Assembly: GCA_000149265.1 (NCBI GenBank)
Contig: CH003412.1
Coordinates: forward strand, 5,830,100-5,894,099
Source of the DNA: Ciona savignyi
Lineage: Eukaryota > Chordata > Ascidiacea > Phlebobranchia > Cionidae
Reading direction: 5' to 3'
Length of the DNA stretch: 64,000 bases
Positions 11,301 through 19,015 of the stretch are shown in pieces (positions within the stretch are counted from its first letter, which is position 1; each line of letters begins with the position of its first letter). The translations under genes were made by a program, and so were the position numbers. Under the pieces are notes generated by a model. That model made no database searches and was not told the DNA's origin. It worked only from the letters and a program-made list of their open reading frames with translations.

Positions 11301-13738
11301 GTGGTATTTAGGCAGTGTTAAACAATATTTTTTGATTTGATGCACATTGTTAACCCAGTTATTTTCCAGTTATGTGCCAGTGATGCAGTTTATTCAATTG
11401 ATGCGCTGCTTAGCTCCAAGGTAAGTTCTGTCATTTATTTGGAACCAAACTAACGATGTTGTTGGCAGGAACTTGATGAAGAGAATTCCAATTTTGTTGA
11501 CGCCCTTGACAGTTTATCACGGTATGCACATTATAAAGTCATAATAATAATTATAAACAAATAGTATTACAGGATAACTGCCCCAAAGGTCATTAGTGGT
11601 TTAGAAACGGCGAAGATTCAATTAAAAGCGATCAAAAATAACGTTGGTTCGTTTATAGACATCGGACAAGTGCTAAGTTACGGGCCATTTCTCTTCTCCA
11701 GTATTAAAGAGGTAATTGATATTTATGTTGTGTAGGTTAACGAAGTGCTTTTAGCGGAAATTAGGTTTTCAAATGATATTTTCATGATGATTTGTTTATA
11801 AAGGTATCATTGTGTAAGAAAAATATAGAGATATAAAATTTTTTTGTTACAATAGTTTTGTAGTGGTTGATTTATCGCACAATAATGTGTATATTACCGT
11901 ATGGTTTTGCTTTCACATTCATAAGTCCAAAGATATAATGAAAACGTTACTATTTTATCACTTTTTTAAACTATCTTATTAAAGAATAAAAAAATATGAT
12001 AAAAATGATTGTAATTTTCAATTATATAGAATATGATAGGATATTATTCCTGTGAATGGGAAAACCAAGGGGGTTAACACCCGGGCAATCATCAGATCAC
12101 CTCGCGCCCACCGTCGGGTTACCGGAGCTATTACAGTGTGTTGTGATTAAGACGTTTCTTCAATATGGTAGAACCCATAAATCTGCCGGGTTCAGGCAAT
12201 GTCCGTTAAGTGCNNNNNNNNNNNNNNNNNNNNNNNNNNNNNNNNNNNNNNNNNNNNNNNNNNNNNNNNNNNNNNNNNNNNNNNNNNNNNNNNNNNNNNN
12301 NNNNNNNNNNNNNNNNNNNNNNNNTTAAATTAAAAAACAAAAATGTTATCACTTTTTTTACTTTGAAATCAAAATATATAAATGAAACTCATTTTGTTCC
12401 AATATGAGCACTTACTTTCCAATCTAAGATCAAAACTTAATTTTTAATAATTCCTTTTTCGAATCGAATCTTGATTCTGGAATTGGCGTGCCTGCTGGTT
12501 ACCTATGATATTTCTACCTTTGTAATCAATCAATGTCACTCCAGGGGAGTCCTGACTCCACCTTCTTTGCCCAGCCATCCTTCCTTCTAATGTTCGCACA
12601 TTACCTGCTACATTCGTACATTTGTTCTCTAGGAAAGGTGGGGTTTTATGATATATATTATATCATATGGAGTAATAGATAAGTTTAATCTGCCTGAATG
12701 GGAAAATGCAAGGAGTATTAACACACAAGCTAATATCAGATGACCCCATGCCCACAGTAGGATTTTTCGAGCTTGCAGTGTTTTGTATATGATTAAATTG
12801 TAGTTTGTTGTTTATGATTAAATTGTAGTGTGTTGTATATGATTAAAGCGTTATTTAACCCATTGGGTTCGGACAATGTTTGCTGAATACCTAACTCATA
12901 GACACAACCGAATAGCTAGCAACCAGTTTCAATCCCACAATCTGTCGGCTGAAAGGCAAATTACTAACCCACCAAGCTATTCGATCAGCTTATTTAACTT
13001 TCTACTTTGCAGTCGAAAAGAGAACGAGCTCGCAATCTTCCGCTAGTCGTGTCTGCACCCAAACAAGATGGAAACACCATTATTATGGGGATTCCCCCAA
13101 TTGCAGAAGAATCCAGGAAAAAGTATGCTTTTGATGCTTACATGTAAATATGTTCTTTTGCCAGGGATGCATAAGTTGAATAAAATTTAGTCTGCGACTG
13201 ATTAGTCTGGTGGGTTAGTGTGGCGCCTTTCAACCGAAAGTTTTGAAACTGGTCGCTAGGTTGTTGGTTGTGTACTAGGGCAAGGCAACTAACGGACATT
13301 GCATAAACCCAGCGGATTAAAGGGTTATACTAACATGTGAAACATACACAAATCCTGCTGACGATTACCTGTGTGTTAAACCCCCTTGGTTTTTCCATTC
13401 ACGGGGATTAAACATGAATATCCTATCTGTTGGTATGATTATAATGTTTGATTGCCACCAACTTTAAATTATACCCAAGCAATTTTAAGCCAGATTTTTG
13501 TTCATATATTTGATAGGTGCCGTAACAAATTAAAACCCTAACCTATGGCCTATTATTACATCATAGAGTAGTGTATGACAAATTATTTGTTTGCAGTTTA
13601 TTTGGCAACGCGTTTGTGCATTCTGCTGAGCGGACAAAATCGAGGACCGAACACTACTTTTTTGATTCCTCTGCTGTGCTGGTCAAAAATGAGGACACAA
13701 GCAAATTCATTGACGCTCTTATAACCATTATGTCTTGA
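2356..13738 (+). CDS. CDC45: CDC45, replication initiation factor and CMG helicase subunit
   Basis: Cdc45 joins Mcm2-7 and GINS in the nuclear CMG replicative helicase. Sixteen exons: 2356-2406, 2868-2993, 5285-5406, 5891-6011, 6057-6119, 6180-6275, 6331-6449, 7328-7444, 8014-8172, 8327-8453, 11370-11420, 11469-11521, 11573-11711, 12545-12637, 13013-13122, 13597-13738. All junctions are GT-AG and in phase, giving 562 aa, close to the ~566 of vertebrates. Conserved blocks include the RecJ/DHH-like [13 protein letters not shown] (exon 2), [16 protein letters not shown] (exon 3), an acidic and basic linker (exons 5-6), [18 protein letters not shown] (exon 7), and C-terminal [13 protein letters not shown] with [11 protein letters not shown]. 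The ATG is chosen because [11 protein letters not shown] matches the family N-terminus. Intron 2 carries an LTR element, intron 10 a minisatellite, and intron 13 an assembly gap that misses the exons. AATAAA signals follow the stop. Confidence 0.95.
2580..2785. mobile_element. MITE with GGGAAACTGC-type inverted ends
   Basis: The left end AAGGGAAACTGCTCACTAAA is mirrored by TTTTAGTGTACAGTTTTCC at the right, and the middle is rich in CTAAC/CTAAAC. It lies in CDC45 intron 1. Related copies lie near 8518, 16183, 37505, 40555 and 41400. Confidence 0.65.
3135..3281 (-). repeat. 3' LTR of the gag-only retrotransposon
   Basis: 147 bp; on the minus strand it begins TGTAACGTTCGTCG and ends CGATTCGCTACA. 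It has one base fewer than the other LTR, near position 3149. Confidence 0.9.
3374..4628 (-). pseudogene. gag-like coding region, frame-disrupted
   Basis: The longest open segment (4508-3861) reads like a retrotransposon gag capsid region: [20 protein letters not shown] near its start, then helical [16 protein letters not shown] and [18 protein letters not shown]. Upstream, an ATG at 4628 starts a short in-frame stretch that stops near 4550 before the capsid frame resumes. Downstream, an acidic segment continues in another frame to 3374. The region is therefore interrupted at least twice by stop or frame changes. No CCHC zinc knuckle, protease or polymerase motif is seen. Either the copy is dead, or the 3' change reflects programmed frameshifting, which is unproven. 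Confidence 0.7.
4650..4724 (-). other. primer-binding site followed by a tRNA-His-like segment
   Basis: Directly after the 5' LTR the minus strand reads TGGTGCTGTGACCAGGAT, which resembles the complement of a tRNA-His 3' end. Next comes sense-orientation tRNA-His-like sequence: GTGATCGTGTAGTGGTTAGT, then ACTTTACGTTGTGG with a GTG anticodon in a loop closed by a pairable 5 bp stem. Over the first ~34 nt I count about three differences from the canonical metazoan tRNA-His(GTG) as I remember it. Confidence 0.6.
4725..4872 (-). repeat. 5' LTR of the gag-only retrotransposon
   Basis: 148 bp, the partner of 3135-3281. It is 5' relative to the minus-strand gag frame because the primer-binding site abuts its inner edge. 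Confidence 0.9.
6617..6870. mobile_element. hAT-type MITE
   Basis: Left end CAGGGGTCGATAACC and right end GGTTGCCGACCCCTG form imperfect terminal inverted repeats. The flanks show an 8 bp target duplication with one mismatch (ccctagta / ccctagtt). It lies in CDC45 intron 7 and is non-coding. Confidence 0.8.
6884..7003 (+). repeat. dispersed repeat, second copy at 38553-38726
   Basis: Shares AGCAAATAAA, an ACAGTCAATAAAACATGT-like block and A-rich spacing with the copies at 38553-38726 and (reversed) 30342-30530. Nature of the element is unknown. Confidence 0.5.
8458..11330. repeat. 31 bp minisatellite filling CDC45 intron 10
   Basis: More than 80 head-to-tail copies of a 31 bp unit, core TTGACC(A/G)ATATATTGTGG then TATTTGGG. 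Two linked variable sites give unit types: CCAATAT or CCGATAT, and GGGAATTG, GGGCAGTG or TAGGCAGTG. The array begins at the exon 10 donor (AAG|gttgtgttgacc) and ends about 40 bp before exon 11. A MITE at 8518-8730 splits off the first degenerate units. Because 31 is not a multiple of three and the minus strand lacks stops, long artefactual ORFs appear. Confidence 0.97.
8518..8730. mobile_element. MITE inserted in the minisatellite
   Basis: GAGGGAAACTGCACATTAAA at the left mirrors TTTAAGTGTGCAGTTTCCC at the right, with CCCTTACC-type interior. Minisatellite units lie on both sides, so insertion followed the start of the array. Confidence 0.7.
12035..12213 (-). mobile_element. tRNA-derived SINE, cut by assembly gap
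   Basis: Tail and body (AACCAAGGGGGTTAACAC, GGGTTACCGGAGCTATTAC, GGTTCAGGCAATGTCCGTTA) are well kept; the tRNA head is lost in the N run. CDC45 intron 13. Confidence 0.88.
12214..12324. other. assembly gap
   Basis: 111 N in CDC45 intron 13. It probably hides the rest of the SINE; the neighbouring CDC45 exon at 12545-12637 is intact. Confidence 0.99.
12684..12989 (-). mobile_element. tRNA-derived SINE with small internal duplication
   Basis: Diverged copy ending in the head segment CACCAAGCTATTCGATCAG. The piece TTGTATATGATTAAA in its middle occurs more than once, suggesting local slippage. Confidence 0.7.
13191..13428 (+). mobile_element. tRNA-derived SINE, shortened body
   Basis: Head ATTAGTCTGGTGGGTTAGTG through tail AACATGAATATCCTATC; part of the body between the wording TACACAAATCC and GACGATTACC is deleted. 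CDC45 intron 15. Confidence 0.82.
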
Positions 13739-13750
13739 ACTTTACAGAAT

Positions 13751-13768
13751 AATAAAGTAGATAATAAA
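13751..13768 (+). promoter_or_regulatory. poly(A) signals of CDC45
   Basis: Two AATAAA hexamers at 13751 and 13763 follow the CDC45 stop. They sit within 20 bp of the MSTO1 stop on the other strand, so cleavage would fall inside MSTO1 coding sequence. Confidence 0.6.
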
Positions 13769-13770
13769 TA

Positions 13771-16044
13771 TTATTGATATTTGTCCAGTAGTGTCATCAA
13801 TTCTTCATTCATATCCTGTAGAATGTCATTTTCAATTGAAGGGAAACAGTGTTTCCACTTTAAAAGTTGTTTTGATCTTGTGCAACACTGCTTGAATAAC
13901 ATTGACGAAGAGTTTGAAGCATTGGTCAACACTGGGATTGAGTCTACTGAAATCCCCTCGGGGTCTTTTTGATTGGAACCATCAGTCATCACTGGGAATC
14001 CATCCGGCCCAAGTGTTGGGTGGAAAATATTAGGAAACGGAGTTGAAGTCTTCATTGGAGAGGATCTAGTGGAAATGATAGATTTGGTGCAGCCAAACTT
14101 TCCTTCGAGATATAATTTCAACACCTCGTTGACATCACTGGCCTGGTGGATTTGACTTCCATTGTATTCCGGGTGGTTAGTTGAGGCAACACCATATTTG
14201 GACGGGAAACCGCTTAGCGATAAAAATTGAGATGAATATTCCCCCACTAGTTGTACGCTAGATGGCGTAAGTGTCGTCCACAAATCTTTGTCGACATAAT
14301 CGCATAACATGTCAGGTAAACAACTGTATTTGGAAGAATAGGGAAATGGGATAGATGCACCCACAGTGACCAAATTCTTCCCACCGCTTGACAAGTGCTG
14401 CTCTATATGTGACATGGATACCAGGTTTTTACGCTGTCGGGTAACTTGTGTTAGACCATCTAATACAGTGGCTAGTACGGAAGATGTATGATAATCACTG
14501 GAGTTGTATAACAAGGCGGGAAAATCCCGTTTTTGATTGTTTTTGTTAAAAAGATCGCAGTTTAATGACATTGGTGACACGATGGAAGAGTTTTTAATGG
14601 ATTCTGACAATGAAAATAAAACTGATAGATCGTGGGTTCGAATTTCACTTAAACTTTGACGTTGATGTATAGGTTGCACAGGGTATACATGCAAGCTTTT
14701 TCCGTGGTAGTCCTGGGTCAAATGTTCGAGGGTGGGGGAAAGGAGGTCGCAGGAACTTGCGTCACAGAGGAACTGAAAACCTTGCAAAGTATCGCATTCT
14801 TCTGCATAGAACCTGACAGTCTCTTCCACGTTGAAAGAAACTTTTGGATCCACACCTCCTAAAGGGTCACGAGCATCTATGGTCAATGCACTACGCGGAT
14901 GGTAATGCAATCTTTTGAAATCTGACCAATAATCAATTTGCCCATCAAGTTTATATTCTTTATCCTTTGCTTTGCAACCATCCGAGTTATTTCGGTAACT
15001 TTCATCTTCCAAATATAAATCCTCTATAAATTCGTTTCTGACGTTTCTTTCTGAAGCGATCACCTCGCAGTGCTTATCCCACGTTGGTATTTCTGGATAA
15101 ATAACATTAAATGTTGATTTATGGAACCATGATATATTTTATGTTGGAGAATACTTGTCAGTCCAAGGCAAAACAATGTGGGTTTAAAACGGGTGCACAC
15201 TACAATAGCTCCGGTAACCCGACAGCGGGTGTGAGGTGATCTGATGATTGCTCTTGTGTTAAACTTTTTGTTTTTCCCATTCATACTAATAAAATATGAA
15301 TCCCTAAAACGGATATTAAGACAACTTTAATATCTTATATTAAAAGCTACAATAGGTCTGTTGTTTAACTCATAAGCTTATTTAAGTTAACCTGGACATG
15401 GCTGGAGTAACTAAAGGGCCAATTATTAGATTAAAACATCTAGTTGGTCCGCATAAATTGGTGGATTACTGTGGGGCCTTTCAGTTTTTTTAAGGGTTGT
15501 AGATTCAAACTGGTCGCTAGCTAGTCGATTGTGTCCTTGGGCAGGGCACAACATTGCCTAAATCCAGCGGATTAATGTGTTTAACCAAATTAAAAAAATG
15601 TGTAAATCATAAACAACACCGCAACAGCTCTGTTAACCCAGCGGTGGAAGCGAGGTGATCTGACGATTACCCGTGTGTTAACCCCCTTGGTTTTCCATTC
15701 AAGGAGATAAACATAATTATCCTATTATAGTTTTTTGTTTATTCCATCAAACCATTGGATTTTCCATGCACTTAACACAACTCACCGAAAACGTTGTTTG
15801 TTTCAGAATAAAGCTTTCCTTGAGATGATAAACTTCCCAAGTTTTGTTTTAAATCAACAAAAACAAGTCTTGGAGTAAAAGTGACGTCACCATTTGGCGT
15901 CAGACCTTCTCTGAACAATATGTCATGGTTTATCTCTCCCTCTGTTCCGTCATAATTGAACGATGATTCTTGAATATTCCAGAAATGTGTTCCAACGAAA
16001 TTCGAATAGCTACCAAATTGCAAAGTAATAATCTCATGGCCCAT
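13771..16044 (-). CDS. MSTO1: MSTO1, misato mitochondrial distribution and morphology regulator
   Basis: Misato is a tubulin-related protein needed for mitochondrial distribution. Two exons: 16044-15786 and 15092-13771, in phase (G|AA), giving 526 aa against ~570 in human. The N-terminus MGHEIITLQFGSYSNFVGTH matches the tubulin-like misato segment; TFTPRLVFVDLKQNLGSL follows. Exon 2 carries WSDFKRLHYHPRSAL, FYAEECDTLQGFQFLCDA and GKNLVTVGASIPFPYSS, and ends LMTLLDKYQ. The single 693 bp intron contains two SINE copies. The ATG lies about 50 bp from an inverted-repeat arm (see 16096-16939). The 3' end faces CDC45. Confidence 0.93.
15150..15310 (+). mobile_element. tRNA-derived SINE, 5'-truncated
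   Basis: Only the second half remains: CAATAGCTCCGGTAACCCGA, GAGGTGATCTGATGATTG and a CATTC...ATATGAAT tail. In the MSTO1 intron. Confidence 0.7.
15445..15727 (+). mobile_element. tRNA-derived SINE
   Basis: Complete but diverged order of head, GGTCGCTAGCTAGTCG, CCAGCGGATTAATG, GGTGATCTGACGATTACC and tail. In the MSTO1 intron, close to the previous fragment. Confidence 0.8.
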
Positions 16045-16182
16045 TTTAAACTGGAAAAATCGTGGATATGTTTAAAGTTTTTCAATACAAGAATATTTTG
16101 ATCACATGCGTCTAGAGACAGAACGGTAGTGTTATTTTTCTCTGCTGGATGGCGCTATTTATCAGCTGTACTAAAGCGGGGA

Positions 16183-16325
16183 GGAGGGAAACTACTAACT
16201 AAAATTACGGACACTAATTTTAACCCATTCCTAAACACTAAACTCAACCGCAAGACTAACACTAACTCTAGCCCCATGTTTATTACACCATTTACGCATT
16301 TTAAGTAAATAGTGTTTACAATCAA
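16183..16325. mobile_element. partial MITE, GGGAAACTGC family
   Basis: GGAGGGAAACTACTAACTAA and TTAACCCATTCCTAAACACT match the left half of the copy at 40555-40785; the right inverted end is missing. Confidence 0.45.
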
Positions 16326-16458
16326 AAAACTGCAAAGAGATCGATTACTTTAGCCAATGCTTGGACAAATTCCAAAAATGCTCAGACAAGCTGAATGTGG
16401 CGTTATGATGAGTTTGTGTATAACTAAGAAACAAAAGAGTTAAAAAGCCGAAAAAAAA

Positions 16459-16529
16459 TCCGCGTCGGGGAATCGAACCACAGTCTGCCGCGTGACAGGC
16501 GGCGACTCTTACCACTATACTAACGAGGA
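16459..16529 (-). tRNA. tRNA-Asp(GTC)-like gene, possibly degenerate
   Basis: The minus strand reads TCCTCGTTAGTATAGTGGTA at the 5' end, a GCCGC/GCGGC anticodon stem around CTGTCAC (anticodon GTC), and the B box GGTTCGATTCC. A run of eight T follows at once, a good Pol III terminator. Against a standard tRNA-Asp there is one mismatch in the acceptor stem (T4-C), one in the T stem (T-C) and a weak D stem. It may therefore be a pseudogene that keeps internal promoter and terminator. It lies within the inverted repeat at 16096-16939. Confidence 0.7.
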
Positions 16530-16575
16530 ATACGATTTGTAAGTGCGAAAACTAGTATAAGCCCACTCAGTCGCG

Positions 16576-16816
16576 GGTGCCTCTAAATACTACAGGACCG
16601 CTTGGATCGCTTGGATCACTTAGATAGCTATGGAAAGTAATTCTAACTCTGTCCCAAACACTAATCTCAACCCCAAAACTAACTTTAACCCCAACCCTAA
16701 CATTAATATCATGGTTTTGTAATTACGAAGTATAGTAAGCGATCCAAGCGCTTCAAGCGATTCAAGCGCTCCATGCAATCCAAGCGGTCCAAGCGATCCG
16801 GAGTATTTAGAGGTAC
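16576..16816. mobile_element. palindromic MITE with CTCTAAATAC ends
   Basis: CCTCTAAATACTACAGGACC at the left mirrors GGAGTATTTAGAGGTACC at the right. Subterminal short repeats GCTTGGATC and AAGCGATCC, in several tandem variants, surround a CTAAC-rich centre. Confidence 0.72.
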
Positions 16817-16990
16817 CACTCAGCCGCTTAACACTTGAAAATAGTCACTCCCCAGATAATTCCAAAAAAATAAATAGCGCCACCCAGCAGAGAAAAGTCA
16901 GACTACCGTTCTGTCTCTAGCCGCATCTATTTTGATCACGTGAAACCATAGATATCTTATACGTGAAACCATAGATATCTTAAGATATCT

Positions 16991-17209
16991 ATGGTGAAAC
17001 TGAACAACAATGCTACTTTTCGTGTGCACTTTACCCCGAGCACGCTGTGTATGTGGGTGGTCGCTGTGTATATGGGATTACTCGCCTATATTTTATTGTC
17101 CGTTGGGTACATGTGTGCTGAGGCTTTGGCTACCTTAAGACCCAACGAGAGGTGCAATGAGCTTAATTACATATTAAAGTTGTCTTTTAAAATTACGCCC
17201 CTTGCCTGA
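16991..17209 (+). CDS. small single-pass membrane protein, hypothetical
   Basis: 72 codons. A hydrophobic segment of about 20 residues (roughly 20-42, including WVVAVYMGLLAYILLSVGYM) follows a short polar N-terminus; the tail has two cysteines and charged residues. The ATG lies inside a perfect palindrome (ACCATAGATATCTT / AAGATATCTATGGT) and 45-50 bp outside the right arm of the 16096-16939 inverted repeat. I do not recognise the family and see no further exons; chance is possible. Confidence 0.35.
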   Translation: MVKLNNNATFRVHFTPSTLCMWVVAVYMGLLAYILLSVGYMCAEALATLRPNERCNELNYILKLSFKITPLA

Positions 17210-17232
17210 AGCAACATGATGTGTCAACATTA

Positions 17233-17534
17233 GATAGGATAGGATAGGATATTCATGTTTATCCCCGTGAATGGGAAAACCTAGGCGGGTTATCACACGG
17301 GCAATCGTCAGATCACCTCACGCCCATCGTCGGGTTACCGGAGGTATTGGAGTGTGTTGTGTATGATAGACACGTTCCTTTAATTTGGTAAAACCCATTA
17401 ATCCGCTGGGTTCAGGCAATGTCCGTAAAGTGCCTTGCCCAAGGACACAACCGACTAGCTAGCGACCAGTTTCGCACCTGCAACCTTTCGATTGAAAGGC
17501 GACGCACTTAACCGCTAGTAGACCATCGGGCCAG
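17233..17534 (-). mobile_element. tRNA-derived SINE, full length
   Basis: One of the least diverged copies, from GATAGGATATTCATG to the head ATCGGGCC. Between genes. Confidence 0.93.
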
Positions 17535-18545
17535 ATTTACGATCGCCGCGGCAAATAAACTAAGCTGAACCCACAAAAAATTGAACGAACACGAAATTGA
17601 ATCCGCACAAGATTAAACAAACATGGAATTCGACCGATACGGAAATAAACCGATCTAGGATTGAACCCGCGCGGAATAGGATCACTCGGGGATTTTACCA
17701 CATATGATTGAATCTCCGTGGGGTTAAGCTCACATAAGATTGAACCTGTGAGAAGTCCGTAGTCATATTATGAATCGCGTTTTTCTTTTTTCTAGCCGTG
17801 CCAATTTTCCAAACCAAGATGGATTCGTCACTAAGACTGTTTTTAAAAAGAAATTGGTATAAGTTTTGGTTACTTAAACCACGGACTCTTTAAATAGAGT
17901 GTAATACCTTTAAACATTCGACCATATGAATGCACATTCTACACAGATCGTTTTACTTTATTTTTGCCGAGCTAAGGTTCGAATCATTCATAACACGTCG
18001 TTAACATTTCTATGGTTACTGATATTATGGACTTAAATCAATGATGTGGAACAAAATTTGTGTGGCGGGGTCTGTCAGTAAATTTTAAGTTTTATTTTTT
18101 TGTGTTATATTTTTAACAATATTTTGCGCACCTTTTTTAGGATTAGGACAACCGGATATTTACCTAGTCCTGTTTTGTATACAGTAAAATACGTACGCCG
18201 GCACACTCAAACCTAAACTTTCAACATATCTGTTATAATTTGAACGCTACGGAACAGCTTCGGCACCCGCAAGTTTTTTTTGCAAAAGTACCACATTTCG
18301 GCATATTTTTTTTTATTGCTGTCCATGACTTTGATTCTTTTGTCTTTGATTCTTAACTTGCTTTGTATTTTGACGACACATCATCGTTTCATTGCGACAT
18401 AATATTTAATGTATATAACCGTTATAATGTAAATTAATTTAATTTTGCTATATTTTTAATTCCATAAATGTATAAATGATTCTGAAAATTAAATTTTATT
18501 TCCTTATTTGTTTTGGTTTAAATTTCAGTGTTATAGTTCTTCATC
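17535..18545. other. intergenic, nothing recognised
   Basis: AT-rich with no convincing ORF or known repeat. From 17580 to 17760 there is a loose pattern of TTGAACxxxC(A/G)xxxAAxxTGAA-like words, perhaps a decayed repeat. Confidence 0.5.
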
Positions 18546-18838
18546 CGTCCCGCCTGTTAGTCTGGCGGTTAAGTGCGTCGCCTTTTAATCGAAAAGTTGC
18601 AGGTGCGAAACTGGTCGCTAGCTAATCGTTTGTGTCCTTGGGCAAGGCACTTTACGGACATTGCCTGAACCCAGCGGATTAATGGGTTCTACCAAAATGA
18701 AGGAATGTGTCTATCATATACAACACACTGCAATAGCTCCGGTAACCCGACGATGGGCGCGAGGTGATCTGACGATTGCCCGTGTGTTAACCCCCTTGGT
18801 TTTCCCATTCACGGGGATAAACATGAATATCCTATCCG
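18546..18838 (+). mobile_element. tRNA-derived SINE, full length
   Basis: Well-preserved copy from the head (GTTAGTCTGGCGGTTAAGTG) to the tail AAACATGAATATCCTATCC. It lies about 180 bp upstream of the RFWD3 start codon. Confidence 0.93.
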
Positions 18839-18842
18839 TTAC

Positions 18843-18900
18843 CCATAATTACTACAGGGTCGCTTGGAATGCTTAAAATGCTTGGGTCACCTAAATGGTT
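18843..18900 (+). repeat. half copy of the CTCTAAATAC palindromic MITE
   Basis: ATTACTACAGGGTCGCTTGG then GCTTGGGTCACCTAAATGG resemble the left arm of the element at 16576-16816; no right arm is found. Confidence 0.45.
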
Positions 18901-19015
18901 AGAGCTCTGTGCTCTCCTGTATTAATTAGAGCCATCCCCTTTGTCAGCTTTATAATCTAAATTCCATTCTAAGGATATAGATTATGATATCTTAGCGTGT
19001 AGCTAATAGAACATT

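Larger units (their letters stand above)
16096..16939. repeat. ~65 bp inverted repeat flanking a tRNA-like sequence at the MSTO1 start
   Basis: The left arm (16096-16161) contains TCTAGAGACAGAACGGTAGT and TCTCTGCTGGATGGCGCTAT. The right arm (16871-16939) carries the same blocks reversed: ATAGCGCCACCCAGCAGAGA and ACTACCGTTCTGTCTCTAG. Both arms also share a GATCAC box at the outer edge. Enclosed are a half MITE, a tRNA-Asp-like sequence and a palindromic MITE. No clear target duplication is visible. It could be a foldback transposon or an inverted duplication of a promoter. Confidence 0.8.

Noticed and set aside
8458..11330. CRISPR-like appearance of regular 31 bp repeats
   Set aside because: There are no unique spacers; units are contiguous, and the host is a eukaryote with the array inside an intron.
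13781..14862. Plus-strand ORFs over 13781-14862
   Set aside because: Antisense shadows of MSTO1 exon 2.
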